A stretch of 62,962 nucleotides of DNA, taken from positions 1 to 62,962 of the forward strand of contig CAJXVM010000026.1 in the NCBI GenBank assembly GCA_913061095.1, read 5' to 3'. The notes under the pieces are model-generated. The model saw only the letters and a list, made by a program, of their open reading frames with translations, was not told the DNA's origin and ran no database searches. This document shows positions 27,024 to 36,102 of the stretch, one piece after another (the stretch's first letter is position 1; each line of letters starts with the position of its first letter). Made by a program: the position numbers and the translations under genes. The stretch is from an uncultured Ignavibacteria bacterium (lineage in GTDB: Bacteria; Bacteroidota; Ignavibacteria; SZUA-365).

Positions 27024-27923
27024 ATGTGTGATACCTGCGGCTGCACGCAGCCCGACGACGCCGTCACGATCCGGAAACCCTCCGACGAAAACGCCGAACA
27101 CGCGCACGACCATCATCACGCGCATGATCACGTCCATGCGCATGACCACGCGCACGACCATCATCACGCGCATGATCATTCCCATCCCCACGACCACGGG
27201 CACAGCCATGACCACGGGCACAGCCATGACCACGGGCACAGCCATGATCACGGGCACAGCCATGATCACGGGCATGAGGGACGCAGTATCGCGGTCGAGA
27301 CCGACATCCTGCGGAAGAACAACCTGATGGCCGAGCGCAACCGCGGATATTTCGAGGCGAAGAACATCCTGGCGCTCAACCTGGTCAGCAGTCCGGGATC
27401 GGGAAAAACGACGCTGCTCGAGCGCACTATTTGCGAGCTGCGCGAGCGCATACCCATCGCGGTGATCGAGGGTGATCAGCAGACGATGAATGATGCGAAC
27501 CGCATCCGCGAGGCGGGTGCGCCGGTGGTGCAGGTGAACACCGGCAACGGCTGCCACCTCGACAGCGAGATGGTCAACCGCGCCGTGCGCGAACTGCAGC
27601 CCGCCGAGAACAGCGTGCTGATGATCGAAAACGTGGGCAATCTCGTGTGTCCCTCGCTGTTCGATCTCGGCGAATCCCAGCGCGTGGTCATCATGAGCGT
27701 GACCGAGGGGGAGGACAAACCGATCAAGTATCCGAACATGTTCCGCACATCACAGGTCTGCATCATCAACAAGACCGACCTTCTGCCGCATCTTGATTTC
27801 GATCTCGAGAAGGCGAAGGAGTACGCCCTGCAGGTGAACCATCACCTGCGCTTCATCGAGCTTTCGGTGAAGACGGGCGAGGGATTTGATGCCTGGACGT
27901 CCTGGCTTACGGAACAGCGCTGA
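27024..27923 (+). CDS. hypB: Hydrogenase nickel incorporation GTPase HypB with long His-rich nickel-storage domain
   Basis: 299 residues. It begins MCDTCGC, the high-affinity CxxCGC nickel site. Residues about 29-90 are a His/Asp repeat tract with roughly 32 histidines. The GTPase domain (about 110-299) has the P-loop SSPGSGKTTL, switch motifs EGDQQT and ENVGNLVCPS, and NKTDLL for guanine specificity. A long His tract is the hallmark of HypB forms that store or buffer Ni2+. It is flanked by hypA and a TonB receptor in the same direction, a layout that suggests a nickel supply unit. Confidence 0.96.
   Translation: MCDTCGCTQPDDAVTIRKPSDENAEHAHDHHHAHDHVHAHDHAHDHHHAHDHSHPHDHGHSHDHGHSHDHGHSHDHGHSHDHGHEGRSIAVETDILRKNNLMAERNRGYFEAKNILALNLVSSPGSGKTTLLERTICELRERIPIAVIEGDQQTMNDANRIREAGAPVVQVNTGNGCHLDSEMVNRAVRELQPAENSVLMIENVGNLVCPSLFDLGESQRVVIMSVTEGEDKPIKYPNMFRTSQVCIINKTDLLPHLDFDLEKAKEYALQVNHHLRFIELSVKTGEGFDAWTSWLTEQR
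27201..27272 (+). repeat. Four tandem 18-bp units inside hypB
   Basis: Four consecutive 18-bp units (period 18) encode the HSHDHG repeats, with single synonymous C/T changes in the last two. This tract is prone to slipped-strand length change, which would alter the number of metal-binding histidines without a frameshift. Confidence 0.9.
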
Positions 27924-27942
27924 GTTCCTGAGGAGATTATTC

Positions 27943-30366
27943 ATGTCGTACCGCCGCATGCGAATCACTGCATCCGCGGTGATGCTCCTGTGTTTCGCCG
28001 CCCCCGCCGTGGCGCAGCAGATCACCGTCATCGAAAAGACCACTCGTGAACCCATCGAGCATGTCACCGTCGTCAATCCCCGCAGCGGCTTCTCGACGCT
28101 GACCGACGCGAAGGGACACGCACAGCTCGAACGCACCCGGCCCGATGACACCCTGCACATCCAGCATCTCGCGTACTATCCTGTGCGGCGCACCCTTGCG
28201 GATATTCAGGCCGACGCCGGCGAGGTGCGCATGGATGAGCGCCTGCTCAACCTCGAGGAAGTCGTGGTCTCGGCGAGCAAATGGGAACAGAACCGGCGCG
28301 ACATCCCCCATGAGATCCAGACCATCGCCCCGCGTGAAATCGCCTTCATCAATCCGCAGACCGCGGCCGACATGCTCGATCACCTGCCCGACGTGTTCGT
28401 GCAGAAGAGCCAGATGGGCGGCGGCTCTCCCGTGCTGCGCGGCTTCGAGGCGAACAAGGTGCTGATCGTCGTCGACGGCGTGCGCCTCAACAACGCGATC
28501 TACCGCAGCGGTCACCTGCAGAACGTCATCATGCTCGATCCGAACATCGTGGAAAACGCCGAGGTCATCTTCGGTCCGGGTTCGGTAATCTACGGCAGCG
28601 ACGCCCTCGGCGGCGTGATGGATTTCCACACGCGCAGTCCCCGTCTGAGCATCGGCGGCGGCGCGGAGTTCGGCGGACACGCGTGGGTGCGGCATTCCAC
28701 GGCGAACATGGAAAAGACCGGGCATGTGGACATCAATCTGGGATTCGACCGCGTCGGTTTCCTGACGAGTGTGAGCTATTCGGATTTCGGGGATATGCGC
28801 GCGGGCAATATCCGAAATCCCTTTTATCCCGACTGGGGCAAACGCTTCCACTATGCCGACCGCATCGGCGGAGAGGATGTCATGCTGGCCAATGATAATC
28901 CCAACGTGCAGAAGTTCAGCGGATACAGCCAGCTTAACCTCCTGCAGAAAATCCGCTACACGCCCGATGCGCTGACCAACATCGAGTACAGCCTGCATTA
29001 CAGCACCACGAGCGACATCCCGCGTTACGACCGGCTCGCCGAATACACCGATGGCACGCTCAAGTACGCGACCTGGAAATACGGTCCCCAGTCGTGGATG
29101 ATGCATGCGTTCGCGGCGGCGCTCAGCACGCCGAATCCCCTCTACGACAATCTCCGCATCGTCGCGGCATGGCAGACAGTGGACGAAGACCGCATCGACC
29201 GCCGCTTCGGCCGCACCGACGAGCGGCACCGGGAGGAGGACATAAGCGTGTACTCGCTGAACGCCGACGCGTATCGCCTGCTCGACGATGCCGACCGGCA
29301 TCGCCTGTTCTACGGTGCCGAGGTCGTGCTCAACGATGTGCAGTCCAGCGCCTACAGCCTCGACATCACCACCGGCGCGCGCGCCCCGGAATCCACGCGC
29401 TATCCCGACGGCGGCAGCACGATGAACACCTTCGCCGCGTACCTCACCTGGCGCTGGCACATGAGCGAGCGGTGGACGCTCAACACGGGCATGCGCTATT
29501 CGCATGTGCTGCTGGATGCGAGCTTTGAAGACAAAACGTTTTATGATTTCCCCTTCGACGAGCTGTCGATCAACACCGGCGCGCTGAACGGCGCCGTCGG
29601 ACTCGTCTATCGTCCCGAGCCGGATTTCGCGGTGAACCTCAACCTCTCATCCGGCTTCCGCGCCCCGAACGTGGATGACGCCGGCAAGGTGTTCGACTCC
29701 TCGCCCGGCAGCGTCGTCGTACCCAATCCCGACCTCTCCCCCGAGTACGCCTACAACGCCGAACTCGGCATCGAGAAAACCTTCGCATCCTCGCTGCATG
29801 TCAGTCTCACCGGATGGTACACGCATCTGACCGATGTGATCGCGCGGCGCGATTACCGCTTCAACGGACAGGATTCCATCATGTACGACGGCACGCTCAG
29901 CCAGGTGCAGGCGAACGTCAACGCGGGCGAGGGACGTATCTACGGTGCCAGCGCAGGCGTTCTCGCGGATATCACGCCCGATTTCTCGATCAGCAGTTCG
30001 CTGACGTGGACGCAGGGATGGGATATCACTGACGATGTACCGCTCGCGCACATCCCCCCGATGTTCGGGCAGACGCGTTTCATCTATCGCCGCGACCGTT
30101 TCAAGGGCGAGTTCTTTGTCATCTACAACGGATGGAAGCACATCGAGGATTACGCGCCGAGCGGCGTGGACAATGACGCCGAAGCCACCGTGCACGGCAC
30201 GCCGTCCTGGCTGACGCTGAACCTCCGTGGCTCCTATCAGCTGACCGACACGTTCCAGCTCACCGCCGCGCTCGAGAACATTCTCGACCAGCACTACCGG
30301 CCGTTTTCATCCGGCATCAGCGCCGCGGGACGCAACCTCGTCCTCGCGATCAGATCCAGTTTCTAA
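27943..30366 (+). CDS. TonB-dependent receptor in the hypAB operon, candidate nickel uptake
   Basis: 807 residues from the ATG at 27943, preceded by GAGGAG. A signal peptide (about 1-25, APAVAQQ) and a short CarboxypepD_reg-like domain (about 26-100) lead to a plug domain (about 105-220; EEVVVSASKWEQNRRDIPHEI, VFVQKSQMGGGSPVLRGFEANKVLIVVDGVRLNNA). A 22-strand-type barrel follows, ending in NLVLAIRSSF (C-terminal Phe). It lies 19 nt after hypB and its stop overlaps the convergent guanine deaminase stop by 4 nt. The family imports metal chelates, siderophores or cobalamin. Nickel import is inferred only from the hyp context. Confidence 0.85.
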   Translation: MSYRRMRITASAVMLLCFAAPAVAQQITVIEKTTREPIEHVTVVNPRSGFSTLTDAKGHAQLERTRPDDTLHIQHLAYYPVRRTLADIQADAGEVRMDERLLNLEEVVVSASKWEQNRRDIPHEIQTIAPREIAFINPQTAADMLDHLPDVFVQKSQMGGGSPVLRGFEANKVLIVVDGVRLNNAIYRSGHLQNVIMLDPNIVENAEVIFGPGSVIYGSDALGGVMDFHTRSPRLSIGGGAEFGGHAWVRHSTANMEKTGHVDINLGFDRVGFLTSVSYSDFGDMRAGNIRNPFYPDWGKRFHYADRIGGEDVMLANDNPNVQKFSGYSQLNLLQKIRYTPDALTNIEYSLHYSTTSDIPRYDRLAEYTDGTLKYATWKYGPQSWMMHAFAAALSTPNPLYDNLRIVAAWQTVDEDRIDRRFGRTDERHREEDISVYSLNADAYRLLDDADRHRLFYGAEVVLNDVQSSAYSLDITTGARAPESTRYPDGGSTMNTFAAYLTWRWHMSERWTLNTGMRYSHVLLDASFEDKTFYDFPFDELSINTGALNGAVGLVYRPEPDFAVNLNLSSGFRAPNVDDAGKVFDSSPGSVVVPNPDLSPEYAYNAELGIEKTFASSLHVSLTGWYTHLTDVIARRDYRFNGQDSIMYDGTLSQVQANVNAGEGRIYGASAGVLADITPDFSISSSLTWTQGWDITDDVPLAHIPPMFGQTRFIYRRDRFKGEFFVIYNGWKHIEDYAPSGVDNDAEATVHGTPSWLTLNLRGSYQLTDTFQLTAALENILDQHYRPFSSGISAAGRNLVLAIRSSF

Positions 30367-31625
30367 TCCGTCAATTCGGTCCCCCCGACCCACACCCGCC
30401 GCACGGCCGTCTCCGCCGTGCGGTACACGATCACTGACGCGATCTCCACATCCGACAGCTCCTGCAGGGATTTCCCGCGGCAGAACTTCCGCTCGACATG
30501 CACGCTGATCATATCGGCGGATTTGCCGGCGTCGAGACTCCCGATCTCATTTGCGAGCCTGAGCGCTTCGGCGCCACCGAGCGTGCCGGTATGAATCGGC
30601 AGGAAGGGGTGCAGGCTGCGCCCCTGCACGTAGCTCATCGTGCGCATCACATGCAGCATGCTCAGCGTCGTGCCGGCGGCGACATCCGAGCCGAGTCCGA
30701 CGCGGATGCCGTGCTGCTCATGCGGTTCGATCGGGAAACGGCCGCTCCCCAGGAACAGGTTGGAATCGGGACAGTGCGCGACTGCACAGTCATGCGCGGC
30801 GAGCATCGACAGCTGCGCGTCGTCGGTGTGAATGTTGTGACCGAAGACGGACTTCGGCGTAAGCAATCCCGCCTCGCGGTACACGTCGGTGTAATGCGCG
30901 TTCTCGGGAAACAGCTCGCGCACGCGCGCGATTTCCGAATCGCTTTCATTGAGATGCGTCTGGATATACGTGTCGTAGCGCTCCGCAAGTTCAGCCGCGC
31001 CGCGCAGCAGCTCCGGTGAAGAGGTGGGAGCGAAGCGGGGGGATATGACGTAGGAGAGAAGCGGCGTCCGGCGGTGCCAGGCCTCGATCAGCCTTTCTGA
31101 CGCATCGAGCGCCTCGCCGGCAGGGAGCAGGAGATCAGCGGGAGCGTTGCGGTCCATGAGCACGTTGCCGAGCAGGATGCGCAGTCCGGCGCGATCCGCC
31201 TCCTCGAAGGCGATATCCGTCGCACGCTCGTGCACGCTGCCGTACACCATGGCTGTCGTCGTGCCCGCGCTGATCAGTCCGCGGTAAAAGCGCCGGGCGG
31301 TATCGCGTGCGACTTCCTCCTGGGCGAAGCGGATCTCCTCGGGATAGATGAAGCGGTCGAGCCACTCCAGCAGCGTCGTGCCGAATTTGCCGCGGCAGTC
31401 GAACTGCGGAAGGTGCACATGCGTGTCAATCAGTCCGGGTAGCAGCACATCGCCGCCGCGCAGTTCCGGAAGCGCCTGCAGTTCTTCGGGAAGATCGCGC
31501 TCGTCGCCGCGGAACAGAATGCGCCCGTGCTCGCCGACCGCCACCGCACCGCGCGGATGCCAGGCGATGCGGTCGCGCGCGACCGGCGTGACCACAGGGG
31601 CATGGATGCGAAATGGTGCGTTCAT
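30363..31625 (-). CDS. guaD: Guanine deaminase-like amidohydrolase
   Basis: 420 residues, TIM-barrel amidohydrolase. Metal-binding PGLIDTHVHLPQ (about 62-73) carries the first HxH pair. Later come IQTHLNES, FGHNIHTDDAQL, AVAHCPDSNLFLGSG and GSDVAAGTT, which match guanine deaminases: the HCPxSN block and a Zn-binding Asp in GSD. It converts guanine to xanthine and ammonia in the cytoplasm. It is the last gene of a minus-strand group with dUTPase upstream, both nucleotide/base metabolism enzymes. Confidence 0.87.
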   Translation of the reverse strand: MNAPFRIHAPVVTPVARDRIAWHPRGAVAVGEHGRILFRGDERDLPEELQALPELRGGDVLLPGLIDTHVHLPQFDCRGKFGTTLLEWLDRFIYPEEIRFAQEEVARDTARRFYRGLISAGTTTAMVYGSVHERATDIAFEEADRAGLRILLGNVLMDRNAPADLLLPAGEALDASERLIEAWHRRTPLLSYVISPRFAPTSSPELLRGAAELAERYDTYIQTHLNESDSEIARVRELFPENAHYTDVYREAGLLTPKSVFGHNIHTDDAQLSMLAAHDCAVAHCPDSNLFLGSGRFPIEPHEQHGIRVGLGSDVAAGTTLSMLHVMRTMSYVQGRSLHPFLPIHTGTLGGAEALRLANEIGSLDAGKSADMISVHVERKFCRGKSLQELSDVEIASVIVYRTAETAVRRVWVGGTELTD

Positions 31626-31714
31626 CGGTTCGGGCGTGATCCTGGTTTATGAGCCGTTCCGTGATGCAGAGCCGTTCCGTGATGCGGTGAGCATCGTGCG
31701 CTCCGGGGAGCGCT

Positions 31715-32176
31715 TCAATGCGTGCCGCTGTGTCCGAATCCGCCGCTGCCGCGGGCCGTATCGTTCAGCGAGGCCGCTTCATCCCACTGCACCTGTATCA
31801 CGGGAGCGACGACCATCTGCGCGATGCGCTCACCACGTTTGATCGTATAGGGCTCGCGTCCGATGTTCGACATGATCACCTTGATCTCGCCCCGGTAATC
31901 CGCGTCGATCGTACCCGGACTGTTCGGAAGGATCAGTCCGTGCTTCAGCGCGAGTCCGCTGCGGGGACGCACCTGCGCCTCGTAATCCTGCGGAAGCTCG
32001 ATCGCCAGGTTGGTCGGCACGGCCACGATGTCGCCGGGATGCAGCTCCAGCGGCTGCTCGATGGCGGCGCGCAGGTCGACCCCGGCGGACTGTCCGGTGG
32101 CGTAGGATGGAAGGGGGATGTCGTCGAAGCCCGGCTGGACGCGGGTGATGCGGACGCTCAGATGCAGGTCGGTCAT
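31715..32176 (-). CDS. dut: dUTP diphosphatase
   Basis: 153 residues from the ATG at 32176. A longer in-frame start at 32245 runs through the terminator hairpin and is rejected. All five trimeric dUTPase motifs are present: SAGVDLRA (1), PRSGLALKHG (2), NSPGTIDADYRGEIKV with the catalytic Asp (3), RGERIAQMV (4) and the C-terminal RGSGGFGHSGTH (5). The enzyme hydrolyses dUTP to dUMP and PPi. A near-perfect 17-bp direct duplication (GAGCCGTTCCGTGATGC) lies between it and the downstream deaminase gene at about 31651-31685. Confidence 0.96.
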   Translation of the reverse strand: MTDLHLSVRITRVQPGFDDIPLPSYATGQSAGVDLRAAIEQPLELHPGDIVAVPTNLAIELPQDYEAQVRPRSGLALKHGLILPNSPGTIDADYRGEIKVIMSNIGREPYTIKRGERIAQMVVAPVIQVQWDEAASLNDTARGSGGFGHSGTH

Positions 32177-32212
32177 GGATGCTGTGCTCAGGGCATGTGA
32201 TGATGACAGAGA

Positions 32213-32238
32213 AAGGGCCGATGCGTGCACCGGCCCTT
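32213..32238 (-). terminator. Hairpin between T9SS cargo gene and dut (minus strand)
   Basis: An 8-bp stem (32213-32220 with 32231-32238) with a 10-nt loop follows the stop of the minus-strand T9SS gene. It is followed on the minus strand by a pyrimidine-rich TTTCTCTG rather than a pure T-tract, so partial termination before dut is plausible. Confidence 0.5.
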
Positions 32239-32270
32239 CAAACATACGGAAAATATCAGATCGGCGTCAC

Positions 32271-33602
32271 TCAGCGCAGCAGCGACACCTTCTTTGTGGA
32301 GTGGAATCCGCCAGCCTGCATACGGATGAAATAGTATCCGCTGTAGGAGGCATTTGGTCCCGGATACCACGAAGTCTCATACACGCCGGCAGGATGACGG
32401 TAGTTCGCGAGCATCGCCAGTTCGCGTCCCAGCGCGTCATGCACCGAGATGCGCACCTGCGCATCCTCCGGCACGCGGTAGCGGATGCGCGCGCGATCGT
32501 TGATCGACAGCCGCACGGGATTCGGATACACCGGTGAGAGTTCGAACCCCGTGGATGCGAGATCCCCGACATGCACCTGCACCGGTGCGTAGTCGTAGCG
32601 CGTGCCGTCGAAATCCTGCTGCATCAGGCGATACCAGTACACCGGTGGTCTGCCGCCCGTGAAATCCTCCCCGGTGATCCCGTCGCGGTACGCATAATCC
32701 TGCGGCAGCGTGGTCGTTCCATTCCCGGCAACGAACCCGCGGGTCTCCCACGGACCGTCGGGATCCCTCGCGCGCTGGATTTCAAAGTGGAAATTATTTG
32801 TTTCGGATTCCGTGCGCCACTGAAGGTGCACCTCGTCGCCCTCCACCTGCGCGTTGAACAGTGACAGCTCGACGGGAATGGGAATATTGCAGCACATCTT
32901 CGTCTCGAACACCCAGTCCGTGCTCACTCCCAGTGCCTGTGATGTCGAAGTAATACTCGTGCGTGTGGGGAATTTGAAGGAATGCGGATTGTTCTGGTAC
33001 ATCGACGGGGTAGTGAATTTCCATTTCACCTTGTGCGTGCTGTCCCCGACGACCTGATACCCGATCAGCACATCCGGAAGCGGGCTGCCCGTGAAAATCG
33101 GCCGGACGTTCAGCGGCGGCACGATGGGCGGATCGATTTCGAAATGCCCCTCGTTTTCACCGGAACGCGCGAGAAAATACGTCTCGTAGATGGTTGCGTA
33201 CGGCGGAGTCGCCCGGCGCACGAAAATCCGGATAGTATCCTTCTCGGTGAGCGCTGCATCGAGGAGTTCGAAGGAGACCTTCACCGTCCATACCGTGCAT
33301 GCCGATGCGGGCGGATCCGGGCTGGTGACTTTGACGGCCCACTCCGACGTCGGAAGGTGTTCTTCGTGATAATAGAAAGATGCGGTTGGTCCGTTCTGAT
33401 AATACAGCCAGAGGGGACAGACAAACGGCGGCGGTGTCGCGGTTTTTGAAAACGCTTCGTTCGCGATATTCCGGAATGGGGATTCGAGCGGCAGGCGGTC
33501 AACGGCCTCCCGCAGCTGGTGTTGCTGTGTTGTTCCCGTTTGCCCCTGTGCCACGCTGATGAACGGCAGCAGCAGTGCGAGCACGATCAGTGTTTTTTGC
33601 AT
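32271..33602 (-). CDS. Secreted T9SS-sorted protein of unknown function
   Basis: 443 residues. A signal peptide (about 1-20, ISVAQGQ) is followed by a beta-rich region with two paired Cys (CPLWLYY, SACTVWTVKVSFELLD) that I do not assign to a family. A fibronectin/Ig-like part (about 245-340; PIPVELSLFNAQVEGDEVHLQWRTESETNNFHFEIQR) is a common pre-sorting module in this phylum. The type-A T9SS domain (about 355-443) runs from FELSPVYPNPVRLS to STKKVSLLR. It lies between hypE and dut on the same strand but looks functionally unrelated. Confidence 0.85.
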   Translation of the reverse strand: MQKTLIVLALLLPFISVAQGQTGTTQQHQLREAVDRLPLESPFRNIANEAFSKTATPPPFVCPLWLYYQNGPTASFYYHEEHLPTSEWAVKVTSPDPPASACTVWTVKVSFELLDAALTEKDTIRIFVRRATPPYATIYETYFLARSGENEGHFEIDPPIVPPLNVRPIFTGSPLPDVLIGYQVVGDSTHKVKWKFTTPSMYQNNPHSFKFPTRTSITSTSQALGVSTDWVFETKMCCNIPIPVELSLFNAQVEGDEVHLQWRTESETNNFHFEIQRARDPDGPWETRGFVAGNGTTTLPQDYAYRDGITGEDFTGGRPPVYWYRLMQQDFDGTRYDYAPVQVHVGDLASTGFELSPVYPNPVRLSINDRARIRYRVPEDAQVRISVHDALGRELAMLANYRHPAGVYETSWYPGPNASYSGYYFIRMQAGGFHSTKKVSLLR

Positions 33603-33741
33603 ACCCTTCGTATCCTCCGAGCGTCAGTGCATGAAAACGCGGCCGCGATTGCGCGGACGTATGGAATAGGCATCCTCGTGGTCAGATAAAAAAAATAGAA
33701 AATCCCTGCCCGCAAGTCAACGCAAAGAAATCCCCCCGGAA

Positions 33742-34752
33742 TCAGCAGATGCGCGGCAGCATCTCCCCGCTGAGCACGTTGACGATGCGCGTGCCGCCAA
33801 TGCCGGTGTTCATGCGCACGATGCCGGGCCGGTCCTCCACCACGCGTCCGATGCGGCAGGCGCCCGCGCCCTCCGGAGTCGCGCGCATGGCATCGAGCAC
33901 GGACTCCGCATGTTCGTCGGGAAGGATGGCGATGAGCTTGCCCTCGTTGGCGAGGTACAGCGGGTCGAGCCCGAGCAGGTCGCAGGCGCCGTTGACCTCG
34001 TCGCTGACCGGCAGCGCCTCCTCGTCGATTTCGATCCCGACGCGGGACTGTCCGGCGATCTCGTTGAGCGTTGTCGCCACGCCGCCGCGCGTCGGGTCCC
34101 GCATGACATGAATATCCTTCGTCACCCCGAGCATGCGGCGCACCAGTTTGTGCAGCGGCTGCGTGTCGCTGACGACGGGAGTGGAGAACTGTACGCCTCG
34201 ACGCTCCGACATCACCGCCACGCCGTGGTCGCCGATGCTGCCGGAGATGATCACCGCGTCTCCATGACGCGCGGCCGCGCCGTCGATGTTCACTCCCTCC
34301 GGCACGATGCCTACGCCGGATGTATTGATGAAAATCTTGTCACAGCTCCCGCGCTCGACGACCTTGGTATCGCCGGTGACGACGGGAACGCCGGCCTCCT
34401 CCGAGGCGGCTTTCATGCGGCGCACGATATCCTCGAGCAGCGCCATCTCGAGCCCCTCCTCGAGAATCATTCCCACCGACAGTCCCAGCGGACGCGCGCC
34501 GCCGACGGCGAGGTCGTTGATGGTGCCGTGCACGGCCAGCTCGCCGATGGTACCGCCGGGGAAGATCACCGGCTGCACGACGTAGGAGTCCGTGGTGAAC
34601 GCGATGCGTCCGCTCGGCGTCTCGAACAGCGCCTGGTCGTTGCCCTGGCGCAGGTAGGGATTGTCGAATGCCGGCAGGAAGAGGTCGCGGATCAGCGCGT
34701 GCATGCGGGTGCCGCCGCTGCCGTGCGCGAGCAGGATATGCGTGTCGCTCAT
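33742..34752 (-). CDS. hypE: Hydrogenase maturation factor HypE
   Basis: 336 residues from the ATG at 34752, one nucleotide after the hypD stop. The longer in-frame start at 34962 lies in hypD and gives a non-native Ala/Pro/Arg-rich extension. HypE marks are clear: LLAHGSGGTRMHALI, TTDSYVV, FPGGTIGELAVHGTINDLAVGGA, GDTKVVERG, RDPTRGGVATTLNEIA, and the essential C-terminal PRIC whose last Cys carries the thiocarbamate that becomes the CN ligand. It works with HypF to make cyanide for the NiFe cofactor. Confidence 0.96.
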   Translation of the reverse strand: MSDTHILLAHGSGGTRMHALIRDLFLPAFDNPYLRQGNDQALFETPSGRIAFTTDSYVVQPVIFPGGTIGELAVHGTINDLAVGGARPLGLSVGMILEEGLEMALLEDIVRRMKAASEEAGVPVVTGDTKVVERGSCDKIFINTSGVGIVPEGVNIDGAAARHGDAVIISGSIGDHGVAVMSERRGVQFSTPVVSDTQPLHKLVRRMLGVTKDIHVMRDPTRGGVATTLNEIAGQSRVGIEIDEEALPVSDEVNGACDLLGLDPLYLANEGKLIAILPDEHAESVLDAMRATPEGAGACRIGRVVEDRPGIVRMNTGIGGTRIVNVLSGEMLPRIC

Positions 34753-34753
34753 G

Positions 34754-35845
34754 TCAGACCGCCTGTCGCTTGTAATGATAGTAGGCCGCGCAGCTGCCCT
34801 CGCTCGAGACCATGCACGGACCGAGGGGATGCTCGGGCGTGCAGGCCGCGCCGAAGGCCGTGCAGTCGGTGGGTTCGGCCACGCCGCGCAGCACTTCGCC
34901 GCAGCGGCAGGCCGGATGCTCTTCCGAGGGAGGAATGTCGAGGGGGAAGCGGCGGTCGGCATCGAAGGCGGCGAACTCCTCGCGCAGGGCGAGTCCGCTC
35001 GCCGGGATGTCGCCGAAGCCGCGCCACGACGCGCCGCGCAGCTCGAAGACGCGCTCCACCGCGCCCCAGGCCTTCCGGTTGCCCTCGGGTTTGACGATGC
35101 GGCTGTAGGTGTTGACGAGATCCGGTGCGCCGTCGTCGATCATGCCGAGGATGGCGTCGGTGGCGGCGAGCAGGTCCAGCGGCTCGAAGCCGCTGATGGC
35201 GACGGGGATGCCGTATTCCTCGGGAAGGAAACGCCATGCGTCGGCCCCGATGATGGAGGCGACGTGGCCCGGACCGATGACGCCGTCGACGTTGACTTCG
35301 CCCATGGAGAGCAGCGCCTTCGCGCCCGGAATGGTGAGCTTCATCACCGAGCAGAGCGAGAAGTTGCGGAGCTTTTTCGCCTCGGCCTGCAGCACGGCGG
35401 CCGCGGCGGCGGGAGCGGTGGTCTCGAAGCCGATGCCGAAAAAGACGATCTCGCGGTCGGGATGCGCCGCGGCGAGCTTCAGCGCGTCGAGCGTGGAGTA
35501 CACGACCTCGACGGGATAGCCCTGCGCCTTCACCTCGGCGAGGGATTCATGGCTGCCGGGCACCTTCAGCATGTCGCCGTACGTGGCGAGGATGACGCCC
35601 GGGAGCTTTGCCAGCGCCGCAGCCCGGTCGAGGTCGGCGTTGGAGGTCACGCAGACCGGACAGCCCGGTCCCGAGAGCATGCGCACGCGTTCGGGCATGA
35701 CCGACCGGATGCCGCTGCGGAAAATGGCGACCGTGTGGCCGCCGCAGAATTCCATGATGGAAACCGGTCCGCCGCGGCGTGCGCGGATGCGTTCGAGAAT
35801 GGGTTTCGCCCGCGCGCTGTCGCGAAAGGAGGCGAGCAGGCTCAT
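34754..35845 (-). CDS. hypD: Hydrogenase maturation scaffold protein HypD
   Basis: 363 residues, full length. Conserved motifs include FCGGHTVAIFRSGI, LSGPGCPVCVT, FFGIGFETTAP, GPGHVASIIG, and a Cys-rich C-terminal part (CRCGEVLRG, CTAFGAACTPEHPLGPCMVSSEGSCAAYY) that binds the [4Fe-4S] cluster. HypD with HypC carries the Fe(CN)2CO unit before transfer to the hydrogenase large subunit. Its start overlaps hypC by 4 nt and its end abuts hypE, so the three genes are translationally coupled. Confidence 0.97.
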   Translation of the reverse strand: MSLLASFRDSARAKPILERIRARRGGPVSIMEFCGGHTVAIFRSGIRSVMPERVRMLSGPGCPVCVTSNADLDRAAALAKLPGVILATYGDMLKVPGSHESLAEVKAQGYPVEVVYSTLDALKLAAAHPDREIVFFGIGFETTAPAAAAAVLQAEAKKLRNFSLCSVMKLTIPGAKALLSMGEVNVDGVIGPGHVASIIGADAWRFLPEEYGIPVAISGFEPLDLLAATDAILGMIDDGAPDLVNTYSRIVKPEGNRKAWGAVERVFELRGASWRGFGDIPASGLALREEFAAFDADRRFPLDIPPSEEHPACRCGEVLRGVAEPTDCTAFGAACTPEHPLGPCMVSSEGSCAAYYHYKRQAV

Positions 35846-36099
35846 GCGAAGGGATCCTCTCCTTCGGGCGCGGGCGCGTTGAACTCTTCCATCTGCGCGA
35901 AGAGTTCGAGCGTGCGCTGCGCCTCTTCCTCGTCGATTTTTTCGATGGCATACCCCACGTGAATGAGCACGTAGTCGCCCGGAGCGGCATCGCCGTCGAG
36001 CACCATGAGACTGATTTCACGCTGCGTGCCGCTGATGTCGACCAGCGCCATGTCGTCGTCACGCAGCTCCAGAACCTTGGCCGGGACAGCCAGACACAT
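35842..36099 (-). CDS. hypC: HypC/HybG/HupF-family hydrogenase maturation chaperone
   Basis: 85 residues beginning MCLAVPAKV with the essential Cys2, followed by DISGTQREISLMVLDGDAAPGDYVLIHVGYAIEKIDEEEA, the standard OB-fold HypC core. It carries the Fe(CN)2CO group with HypD and chaperones the hydrogenase large-subunit precursor. It sits 3 nt after hypF and overlaps hypD. Confidence 0.97.
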   Translation of the reverse strand: MCLAVPAKVLELRDDDMALVDISGTQREISLMVLDGDAAPGDYVLIHVGYAIEKIDEEEAQRTLELFAQMEEFNAPAPEGEDPFA

Positions 36100-36102
36100 A
36101 AT

